The position numbers and the translations under genes are program-made. This document shows, one piece after another, positions 1 through 5,440 of a stretch of 5,440 bases of DNA. Numbering within the stretch: the stretch's first letter is position 1; every line of letters starts with the position of its first letter. The notes under the pieces were generated by a model that made no database searches, was not told where the DNA came from, and worked only from the letters and a program-made list of their open reading frames with translations. Source of the DNA: Psychroflexus sp. (GTDB lineage Bacteria > Bacteroidota > Bacteroidia > Flavobacteriales > Flavobacteriaceae); NCBI GenBank assembly GCA_007116535.1, contig SKIG01000123.1, positions 1-5,440 on the forward strand. The letters are read 5' to 3'.

Positions 1-1278
1 GGAATTATCGGCTCCTCAAGGGATGCAGCAAGTGCTTCTTCTCGATTTTTAAATATTTCTGAAGTTGGTGCCAATGCACGCCTGAGTTGGCCTAAAATTG
101 CCTTCCCAATAAAAACAAAAAGCTTCATAACAAACGAGATGTCTCCCTTTACGAGTTTAAACTTCGGTTTTAGTTCACAACAGAATATAGGGTTAGACAG
201 AAGGAACCTCAACTCCTCCTTTAGCTACCGATGGAAGCCTAGGAAACAAATTTTCAGCCAATTCGATTTAATCAACATACAGTTTGTAAACAACTTAAAT
301 ATAGAAAATTACTTTAATGTATTCGGAAATTCGTTTAGGGAATTAAACTTACTTGCACAAAACAATATCGACCAACTTCCTGCTGAACTTTTTGAAGAAA
401 CTTCAACAGGAGAACAGAACCTAATTATACCTCAAGGTGCAGATGCTTTTGTCGAACTAATTAACCAAGGAGAAGTTGATTTCAATTTAGTTGAGCAACG
501 CTTAGCTTCCTCTATTATTGAAAGGAAAGAACGTTTGACAGAAAACAACCTCATTATTGCATCAAATTTCACTTTAGATTACTCAACAAGGAAAAATATC
601 GATGACGAAGATTTCTACCAAATAAGAACACGATTGGAGCTTGCAGGAAATGCTTTGTCGCTTATTGCTGATGGGATTGGACTAAATAGAAATGACAACG
701 GTAATTACGATATCTTCGGAGTTCAGTTTTCGCAATACGTAAAGACCGAAATCAATTTTATCAAACGATTTGATTTAGGCAGAAAAAACATTATTGCAAC
801 TCGAGCTTATTGTGGGATTGCTATACCCTACGGAAATGCCAATTCAATTCCTTTCATACGAAGTTTTTTTGCGGGAGGCCCTAATGATAACCGTGGATGG
901 CAGCCCTATGATTTAGGCCCGGGGCGAACAGGAGGAAGAAATGATTTTAATGAAGCAAACTTCAAATTAGCATTCAATGCTGAGTACCGTTTCAATTTAT
1001 TTGGCTCATTCAACTCTGCCATCTTTATAGATGCAGGAAATATTTGGAATGTATTTGACAATGTAATAGATAAAGATGCTACCTTTTCTTCGCTGAATGA
1101 TTTAAGAGATTTGTCAGTTGCCTCAGGATTTGGACTTCGCTATGACTTAAGCTTTTTTGTCATTCGTTTTGATTTGGGTTTCAAAACTTATGAACCAACT
1201 CCCGAAGGTGGTCTTTGGTTCAAAAATTATAATTTTGCTAATGTGGTCTATAACTTTGGTATCAACTATCCTTTTTAA
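1..1278 (+). CDS. Omp85-family outer-membrane assembly protein (BamA/TamA/TamL-like), C-terminal part, 5' end outside window
   Basis: The frame is open from base 1 to the TAA at 1276-1278 and gives 425 visible residues. The ATG at 139 is internal, because coding-like sequence (e.g. ARLSWPKIAFPIKTKSFITNE) runs in frame before it. What is visible is an Omp85 beta-barrel: alternating aromatic/polar strands, the loop-6 type motif FFAGGPNDNRGW at about residues 289-300 (RGW at 892-900) followed by LGPGR, a strand with FIDAGNIW (about 1024-1047), and a C-terminal strand ending in Phe (YNFGINYPF), the usual beta-signal recognised by the BAM machinery. Omp85 proteins insert or translocate proteins at the outer membrane. 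POTRA domains and any lipoprotein signal would lie upstream and cannot be seen. A soluble-looking segment rich in acidic and helix-forming residues (roughly 355-540) interrupts the barrel strands. The RGW form and the position before fbaA-accD make a TamL-type protein more likely than the main BamA. The family call is firm; the subfamily is inference. Confidence 0.9.
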   Translation, partial: GIIGSSRDAASASSRFLNISEVGANARLSWPKIAFPIKTKSFITNEMSPFTSLNFGFSSQQNIGLDRRNLNSSFSYRWKPRKQIFSQFDLINIQFVNNLNIENYFNVFGNSFRELNLLAQNNIDQLPAELFEETSTGEQNLIIPQGADAFVELINQGEVDFNLVEQRLASSIIERKERLTENNLIIASNFTLDYSTRKNIDDEDFYQIRTRLELAGNALSLIADGIGLNRNDNGNYDIFGVQFSQYVKTEINFIKRFDLGRKNIIATRAYCGIAIPYGNANSIPFIRSFFAGGPNDNRGWQPYDLGPGRTGGRNDFNEANFKLAFNAEYRFNLFGSFNSAIFIDAGNIWNVFDNVIDKDATFSSLNDLRDLSVASGFGLRYDLSFFVIRFDLGFKTYEPTPEGGLWFKNYNFANVVYNFGINYPF

Positions 1279-1299
1279 AGCTAGTTCAACCACCTAGCT
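1279..1299 (+). other. Small inverted repeat directly after the Omp85 gene
   Basis: AGCTAG (1279-1284) and CTAGCT (1294-1299) are perfect 6-bp complements with a 9-base loop, starting on the base after the stop codon. The stem is short and no T-run follows it, so it is at best a weak terminator or an mRNA 3'-end stabiliser, and could be chance. Confidence 0.25.
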
Positions 1300-1370
1300 A
1301 TCAACTTACCATAATATGTATAATAACCTAACAGCTAAAAACTAAATTTTTACTATTTTTACAACTTATT

Positions 1371-1378
1371 TAAATTTG
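1371..1378 (+). promoter_or_regulatory. Candidate Bacteroidota -7 promoter box for fbaA-accD
   Basis: TAAATTTG matches the Bacteroidota primary-sigma -7 consensus TAnnTTTG exactly and ends 13 bases before the fbaA ATG, which would give a very short leader. The -33 region about 20 bases upstream is only T-rich (around 1347-1352) and lacks a clear TTG, so the match rests on one box. A position just before a highly expressed glycolytic gene is sensible. No Shine-Dalgarno sequence is seen before the start; the leader is A/T-rich, as is common in this phylum. Confidence 0.4.
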
Positions 1379-1391
1379 AAAATTATCAACT

Positions 1392-2459
1392 ATGAGTCAT
1401 AATATCAAGCCGGGAGTTGCAACCGGAAAAGAAGTTCAAGCAATTTTCAACCACGCTAAAGCCAATAAATACGCATTACCTGCGGTAAATGTAATTGGTA
1501 GCAATTCAATTAATGGTGTTTTAGAAACCGCTGCATCCTTAAACGCACCAGTGATTATTCAATTTTCTAATGGTGGAGGACAGTTCAATGCAGGAAAAGG
1601 ACTTAGCAACGATGGACAAAAAGCAGCTATCCTAGGATCTATCGCGGGAGCTAAGCATGTTCATGAACTTGCTGAAGCTTATGGTGCAACAGTTATTTTA
1701 CATACAGACCATTGCGCAAAAAAATTACTTCCTTGGATTGATGGTCTTCTTGATGCTAGTGAAAAACACTTTGAAGCTACAGGTAAACCTCTTTTTAGTT
1801 CTCACATGATTGATTTATCTGAAGAACCAATCGAAGAAAATATTGAAACTTGCAAAAAATATTTAGAGCGTATGTCTAAAATGGGCATGACCTTAGAAAT
1901 AGAACTTGGAGTTACAGGTGGTGAAGAAGATGGAGTTGACAACACGGACGTTGACGTCTCTAAGTTATATACACAACCCGAAGAAGTAGCTTACGCCTAC
2001 GAAGAGTTAAGTAAAGTAAGTGATCAATTTACAATTGCTGCTGCTTTTGGAAATGTTCACGGGGTTTATAAACCAGGAAACGTAAAACTTACTCCAACTA
2101 TTCTTAAAGATTCACAAGAATATGTTTCTAAAAAGTTTGGAGTCGAACATAACCACATCGATTTCGTTTTTCATGGCGGAAGTGGTTCAACCTTAGAAGA
2201 AATTAGAGAATCTATAGGCTATGGTGTGATTAAGATGAATATCGACACCGATCTTCAATTTGCTTATATGGAGGGTATTCGTGATTACATGAAATCTAAA
2301 GAAGCATATCTAGCTAGTCAAATCGGTAATCCTGATGGCGACGACGTACCAAATAAAAAGCACTACGACCCAAGAGTTTGGTTAAGAGAAGGCGAAAAAA
2401 CTTTCGTTGAAAGATTGAAAAAAGCTTTTGAAGATTTAAACAATGTAAACACTCTTTAA
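1392..2459 (+). CDS. fbaA: Class II fructose-1,6-bisphosphate aldolase
   Basis: The protein has 355 residues, close to the 359 of E. coli FbaA, and is a zinc-dependent class IIA enzyme. It reversibly cleaves fructose-1,6-bisphosphate to dihydroxyacetone phosphate and glyceraldehyde-3-phosphate in the cytosol (glycolysis and gluconeogenesis). All key residues are present at a constant offset of 3 from the usual E. coli numbering: catalytic Asp106 and zinc ligand His107 in LHTDHC, Glu171 in the [12 protein letters not shown] signature, zinc ligands His223 (FGNVHGVY) and His261 (HGGSGST), and Asn283/Asp285 in NIDTD for substrate binding. The TIM barrel is complete with no frameshift. The ATG at 1392 is chosen because MSHNIKPGV is a natural class IIA N-terminus and the family length fits. 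accD follows after 20 bases with no terminator between, so the two are probably co-transcribed. This is a confident call. Confidence 0.98.
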   Translation: MSHNIKPGVATGKEVQAIFNHAKANKYALPAVNVIGSNSINGVLETAASLNAPVIIQFSNGGGQFNAGKGLSNDGQKAAILGSIAGAKHVHELAEAYGATVILHTDHCAKKLLPWIDGLLDASEKHFEATGKPLFSSHMIDLSEEPIEENIETCKKYLERMSKMGMTLEIELGVTGGEEDGVDNTDVDVSKLYTQPEEVAYAYEELSKVSDQFTIAAAFGNVHGVYKPGNVKLTPTILKDSQEYVSKKFGVEHNHIDFVFHGGSGSTLEEIRESIGYGVIKMNIDTDLQFAYMEGIRDYMKSKEAYLASQIGNPDGDDVPNKKHYDPRVWLREGEKTFVERLKKAFEDLNNVNTL

Positions 2460-2479
2460 AATTAAGTAATTTGGAAAAC

Positions 2480-3334
2480 ATGGCTTGGTTTAAACGGAAG
2501 AAGAAAGGAATCATTACAAGTACCGAAGAAAAAAAGGACACCCCTAAAGGCTTGTGGTACAAATCTCCAACAGGTAAGATTGTTGAATCTGAACAACTTG
2601 CAAAAAACTTCTACGTCAGTCCTGAAGACGACTACCACGTAAGAATTGGTAGCAAAGAATATTTTGAAATTTTGTTTGACAACAATGAGTTCAAAGAACT
2701 TGATGCAAACTTAAAATCGAAAGATCCCTTAAAGTTTGAGGATACAAAAAAATACAAAGAACGTTTAGTTCAAGTTCAAAAAAAGACAAACTTAAAAGAC
2801 GCAATACGAACAGCTGTAGGAAAATCAAAAGGAAAAGACTTAGTCGTTGCGGCTATGGATTTTTCATTTATTGGTGGTTCGATGGGTTCTGTTGTTGGTG
2901 AAAAAATTGCGCGCGCAGCAGATTATTCACTCAAAAATAATGTTCCGCTAGTCATCATTTCTAAATCAGGTGGCGCAAGAATGATGGAAGCTGCTTATTC
3001 ATTGATGCAGTTGGCAAAAACCTCAGCTAAATTAAATCAACTTGCAGAAAAGAAAATTCCTTACATTTCACTTTGTACAGACCCAACAACAGGAGGAACA
3101 ACTGCTTCTTTTGCGATGTTAGGAGATATTAACATCGCTGAACCTGGAGCTTTGATTGGATTCGCTGGTCCAAGAGTTGTAAAAGACACTACCGGCAAAG
3201 ATTTACCCGACGGTTTTCAGTCTTCTGAGTTTCTACTTGAACACGGTTTCTTAGATTTCATCACTCACCGAAGAGATTTAAAAGAAAACATAAACAAATA
3301 CATCGATTTGATTTTGAATCAACCAATTCGATAA
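2480..3334 (+). CDS. accD: Acetyl-CoA carboxylase carboxyltransferase subunit beta, lacking zinc-ribbon cysteines
   Basis: With AccA this subunit forms the carboxyltransferase that moves CO2 from carboxybiotin (on AccB) to acetyl-CoA, making malonyl-CoA for fatty-acid synthesis. The crotonase-type core is intact: [17 protein letters not shown] (residues 130-146), the SGGARMMEA oxyanion segment (163-171), [14 protein letters not shown] (203-216) and the [13 protein letters not shown] segment (221-233). The N-terminal zinc ribbon of typical AccD (two CxxC pairs) is recognisable by its flanking residues [12 protein letters not shown] and [15 protein letters not shown], but the four cysteine positions read Ser29, Gly32, Ser47 and Asp50. 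The only cysteine left is Cys199. I choose the ATG at 2480 ([10 protein letters not shown], 284 residues). An in-frame TTG at 2471 would add only three residues (MEN), and the MxWFKR start is the expected AccD N-terminus. A GGA at 2473-2475 could act as a weak ribosome site. It is second in the fbaA-accD unit, and a terminator follows the stop codon. Confidence 0.96.
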   Translation: MAWFKRKKKGIITSTEEKKDTPKGLWYKSPTGKIVESEQLAKNFYVSPEDDYHVRIGSKEYFEILFDNNEFKELDANLKSKDPLKFEDTKKYKERLVQVQKKTNLKDAIRTAVGKSKGKDLVVAAMDFSFIGGSMGSVVGEKIARAADYSLKNNVPLVIISKSGGARMMEAAYSLMQLAKTSAKLNQLAEKKIPYISLCTDPTTGGTTASFAMLGDINIAEPGALIGFAGPRVVKDTTGKDLPDGFQSSEFLLEHGFLDFITHRRDLKENINKYIDLILNQPIR

Positions 3335-3347
3335 GTATCACAAGAAG

Positions 3348-3375
3348 CCTCGTTTACCAAACGGGGGTTTTTTTT
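3348..3375 (+). terminator. Rho-independent terminator after accD
   Basis: CCTCGTTT (3348-3355) pairs with AAACGGGG (3359-3366) around a 3-base loop (ACC), with one T-G wobble. One G (3367) is followed by eight T residues (3368-3375). The hairpin begins 13 bases after the accD stop. Read on the - strand it has no following T-run, so it acts in the + direction only. It separates the fbaA-accD unit from kynU-kmo. Confidence 0.9.
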
Positions 3376-3387
3376 GATCATTAAGTA

Positions 3388-3418
3388 TTGTGTTACATAT
3401 CGCTTTAACGTATATTTA
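3388..3418 (+). promoter_or_regulatory. Candidate promoter for kynU-kmo
   Basis: A TTG (3388-3390) followed after 20 bases by TATATTTA (3411-3418) resembles the Bacteroidota arrangement TTG-N(about 19-21)-TAnnTTTG, with one mismatch in the last base. Transcription would start near 3425 and leave a leader of about 130 bases before the kynU ATG. Two other one-mismatch -7 boxes lie closer to the gene, TAATTTTC at 3518-3525 and TACTTTTA at 3539-3546, but I see no well-spaced TTG for either. The unit needs its own promoter because a strong terminator precedes it; which box is used cannot be settled by eye. Confidence 0.3.
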
Positions 3419-3552
3419 CAAAAAAGAAATATAATCGCTTCCGTTGTTGAAATTTCTTTAAAATCAAGAAATAAAAATTCATTTTCTTGTGAATAAATCA
3501 ATATGTAAAGCGGCTGATAATTTTCTTCAAATAAAAGATACTTTTAAATTAC

Positions 3553-4833
3553 ATGCTTACACAGGAAAAAATAACTTATAAGAATTCATTAGAATTCGCT
3601 CAGCAAATGGATCAAAAAGATCCGTTAAAAAAGTTTAGAGATGAATTTCATATCCCACTGCAAAAAAACGGAGAACCACATGTTTACTTATGTGGAAACT
3701 CGCTTGGTTTGCAACCCAAACTGACCCAAACCTACATTCAACAAGAATTAGATGATTGGGCAAAATTAGGAGTCGAAGGCCATACCGAAGCAAAAAAACC
3801 GTGGATGCCTTACCATGAATTTCTAAGTGAATCCATGGCAAAAATCGTTGGCGCAAAACCTTCTGAAGTTGTAGTTATGAACACGCTTACAACAAACCTT
3901 CACCTCATGATGGTTTCGTTTTATCAACCCACACCCACTCGTTACAAAATAGTGATTGAAGCAGATGCTTTTCCATCAGATAAATACGCAGTAGAATCGC
4001 AACTCAAATTTCATAACATCGACCCAAAAGATGGATTGATTTTATGGAAGCCTCGAGAAGGCGAAAATCTTTGTCGTTTTGAAGATTTAGAGCAAATAGT
4101 TGAAGATAATCGTGATAAAATTGCACTGTTTATGATTGGAAACACCAATTATTACTCAGGTCAGTTTTATGAAATGAAAAAAATAACAGAATTAGGTCAT
4201 CGCAATGATATTGTTGTTGGGTTCGATTTAGCACATGGCGCTGGGAATATTCAACCCAATCTTCATGAAGTTGGAGCCGATTTTGCGGTTTGGTGTACTT
4301 ACAAATACCTCAATTCTGGTCCAGGAAGTTTGGGCGGATGCTTTGTTCATGAAAGGCACGCACACAACAAAGAATTGAAGCGTTTTGTTGGTTGGTGGGG
4401 ACATAACAAGGATACGCGCTTCAACATGCGGAAGGAATTTGACCCTATCCCCGGAGCGGAAGGTTGGCAATTAAGCAATCCCCCCATCTTATCGATGGCG
4501 GCTATCAGATCCTCATTGACGGTTTTTGACCAAGCGGGTTTTGAAAATATTCGTAAAAAAGCAGTGTTGCTGACAGGTTATTTAGAGTTTTTACTCGATG
4601 AACTTCAACTCGAAAAAATCAATATCATTACCCCAAGAAATCCTGAAGAACGCGGCTGTCAGTTAAGTATTCAAGTGAAAAATGCGGACAAGTCCTTATT
4701 CACAGCGCTAACTGAAAAAGGTGTTATTGCCGATTGGCGAGAGCCCGATGTAATTCGTGTTGCTCCTGCTCCACTCTATAATTCGTTTGAAGACGTTTAC
4801 AAATTTGTTGAAATTTTAAAATCACTTTGCTAA
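3553..4833 (+). CDS. kynU: Kynureninase (probable 3-hydroxykynureninase activity)
   Basis: The 426-residue PLP enzyme (fold type I) cleaves L-kynurenine or 3-hydroxykynurenine to anthranilate or 3-hydroxyanthranilate plus alanine. It is cytosolic and of usual family length. Landmarks in order: LCGNSLGLQPK (46-56), GVEGHTEAKKPW (73-84), phosphate-binding NTLTTNLH (110-117), PLP-stacking Phe140 and Asp143 in AFPSD, the PLP-ring pair FDLAH (Asp225, His228), Schiff-base Lys251 in CTYKYLNSGPGSLGG, VGWWGH (279-284), LSNPPI (307-312) and RVAPAPLYNSF near the C-terminus. By motif alignment to the human enzyme from memory, Lys251 equals Lys276. His77, Ser308 and Asn309 equal His102, Ser332 and Asn333, the residues linked to preference for 3-hydroxykynurenine. 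The ATG at 3553 is the natural family start and no Shine-Dalgarno sequence is evident. The stop overlaps the kmo start by one base (TAATG), implying translational coupling and a shared pathway. Confidence 0.98.
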   Translation: MLTQEKITYKNSLEFAQQMDQKDPLKKFRDEFHIPLQKNGEPHVYLCGNSLGLQPKLTQTYIQQELDDWAKLGVEGHTEAKKPWMPYHEFLSESMAKIVGAKPSEVVVMNTLTTNLHLMMVSFYQPTPTRYKIVIEADAFPSDKYAVESQLKFHNIDPKDGLILWKPREGENLCRFEDLEQIVEDNRDKIALFMIGNTNYYSGQFYEMKKITELGHRNDIVVGFDLAHGAGNIQPNLHEVGADFAVWCTYKYLNSGPGSLGGCFVHERHAHNKELKRFVGWWGHNKDTRFNMRKEFDPIPGAEGWQLSNPPILSMAAIRSSLTVFDQAGFENIRKKAVLLTGYLEFLLDELQLEKINIITPRNPEERGCQLSIQVKNADKSLFTALTEKGVIADWREPDVIRVAPAPLYNSFEDVYKFVEILKSLC

Positions 4834-5440
4834 TGGCAAAAGAACATATATTAGTTATCGGTGCAGGCTTATGTGGCACCATGCTCGGTTTACGTTTAGC
4901 TCAATTGGGCTACCAAGTCGATTTGGTAGAAAAACGACCTGATTTGAGAAAAAACCAACTTTCAGCTGGAAGATCCATTAACTTAGCTTTTTCAGATCGT
5001 GGGATGAAAGGCATCAAACTTGTTGGATTACAAGACAAAGTAACCCCATTATGCATCCCAATGCACGGACGGATGTTGCATGATAAAGAAGGAAATACCG
5101 TACTTTCAAAATACAGCGGTCGCCCGGAAGAATACATCAATTCCATTTCACGAAGTGGACTGAATGCTGTTCTTTTAGACGAAGCTGAAAAACACGAAAA
5201 TCTTCGTTTACATTTCAATTTTGAATGTAAAAAAGTAGATTTAAAAAGCAGTAAAGCTATTTTCATCAACAACGAAAATCAAAATGAGCTTACTATTGAA
5301 GCAGATTTCTTGATTGGTACAGATGGCGCAGGTTCGGTAGTAAGAAAAGCCATGATGAACGAGCGTGATTTTCTTTTTAGTTATTCACGAAATTTCTTAA
5401 CGCACGGTTACAAAGAACTTAGCTTCCCTCCTACCAAAGA
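4833..5440 (+). CDS. kmo: Kynurenine 3-monooxygenase, N-terminal part, cut by window end
   Basis: 202 codons are visible of a family that is usually about 450 residues; the frame stays open to the right edge. It is an FAD-dependent aromatic hydroxylase that uses NADPH and O2 to convert L-kynurenine to 3-hydroxykynurenine. Visible motifs are the FAD dinucleotide fold LVIGAGLCGTMLGLRLA (7-23) with Glu33 ending strand 2, GRSINLAFSDRG (46-57) typical of KMO, the YINSISRSGLN segment (101-111), the second FAD motif IGTDGAGSVVR (161-171) and HGYKEL (191-196). Arg80 and Tyr94 sit 14 residues apart, as do human Arg85 and Tyr99, which hold the substrate carboxylate. The C-terminal membrane-associated region of the family cannot be judged. 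The start at 4833 shares its A with the kynU stop, and MAKEHILVIGAG leads directly into the Rossmann strand. The alternative of a general salicylate-type hydroxylase is unlikely given the KMO-specific motifs and the kynU neighbour. Confidence 0.95.
   Translation, partial: MAKEHILVIGAGLCGTMLGLRLAQLGYQVDLVEKRPDLRKNQLSAGRSINLAFSDRGMKGIKLVGLQDKVTPLCIPMHGRMLHDKEGNTVLSKYSGRPEEYINSISRSGLNAVLLDEAEKHENLRLHFNFECKKVDLKSSKAIFINNENQNELTIEADFLIGTDGAGSVVRKAMMNERDFLFSYSRNFLTHGYKELSFPPTK

Noticed and set aside
139..141. ATG at 139 as the start of the Omp85 gene
   Set aside because: The same frame is open and coding-like back to base 1, and a 379-residue protein would be far too short for the family, so this Met is internal.
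1319..1324. TATAAT, an E. coli-like -10 box before fbaA
   Set aside because: Bacteroidota primary sigma does not use this consensus, there is no matching -35, and such hexamers are common in AT-rich gaps.
2471..2473. TTG at 2471 as the accD start
   Set aside because: It adds only MEN before the typical MAWFKRK start at 2480; nothing supports initiation there.
2314..2562. Antisense open frame of 82 codons across the fbaA-accD junction
   Set aside because: It lies opposite two firmly identified genes and its protein has no recognisable motif.
3319..3501. Antisense open frame of 60 codons in the accD-kynU gap
   Set aside because: It runs through the accD terminator hairpin and into accD, resembles no family I know, and AT-rich gaps readily give such frames.
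3635..3856. Antisense open frame of 73 codons inside kynU
   Set aside because: It is a shadow of conserved kynureninase coding sequence with no motif of its own.
4228..4470. Antisense open frame of 80 codons inside kynU
   Set aside because: It is opposite the PLP-lysine region, whose + strand coding is certain.
4910..5272. Antisense open frame of 120 codons inside kmo
   Set aside because: The + strand here encodes clear KMO motifs in frame with the TAATG start; the antisense product looks like a random translation.
1..5440. Mobile element, CRISPR array, phage, toxin or defence genes
   Set aside because: No repeat array, transposase or integrase motif, terminal repeat or composition break was seen; every long frame is a core metabolic or envelope gene.

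Overview
The window looks like a chromosomal segment of a Bacteroidota bacterium, most likely class Flavobacteriia. The DNA is AT-rich, the genes lack strong Shine-Dalgarno sequences, and one candidate promoter box matches the Bacteroidota TAnnTTTG form. The AccD and Omp85 proteins also have a flavobacterial character. All five recognisable genes lie on the + strand and codon use looks uniform. I see no mobile element, CRISPR array, tRNA, rRNA or phage gene.

Layout: (1) bases 1-1278 hold the C-terminal beta-barrel part of an Omp85-family (BamA/TamA-like) outer-membrane assembly protein whose start lies before the window. (2) A 113-base gap holds a small hairpin and a candidate Bacteroidota-type promoter. 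(3) fbaA (class II fructose-1,6-bisphosphate aldolase) and accD (beta subunit of acetyl-CoA carboxylase carboxyltransferase) are separated by only 20 bases and end at a clear rho-independent terminator. (4) A 218-base gap holds that terminator and probably the promoter of the next unit. (5) kynU (kynureninase) overlaps kmo (kynurenine 3-monooxygenase) by one base (TAATG). kmo runs off the right edge after 202 codons.

The left half is core housekeeping: outer-membrane biogenesis, glycolysis/gluconeogenesis and fatty-acid synthesis. The right half is the start of a kynurenine-pathway operon. Kmo hydroxylates L-kynurenine to 3-hydroxykynurenine, and KynU cleaves that to 3-hydroxyanthranilate and alanine. 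The KynU active site carries the same His/Ser/Asn set that makes the human enzyme prefer 3-hydroxykynurenine. This fits a route from tryptophan toward quinolinate and NAD, or toward 3-hydroxyanthranilate catabolism; the deciding downstream genes are outside the window.

I did not find a convincing undescribed system. The points most worth a second look are the complete loss of the AccD zinc-ribbon cysteines and the eukaryote-like specificity residues of KynU beside kmo.
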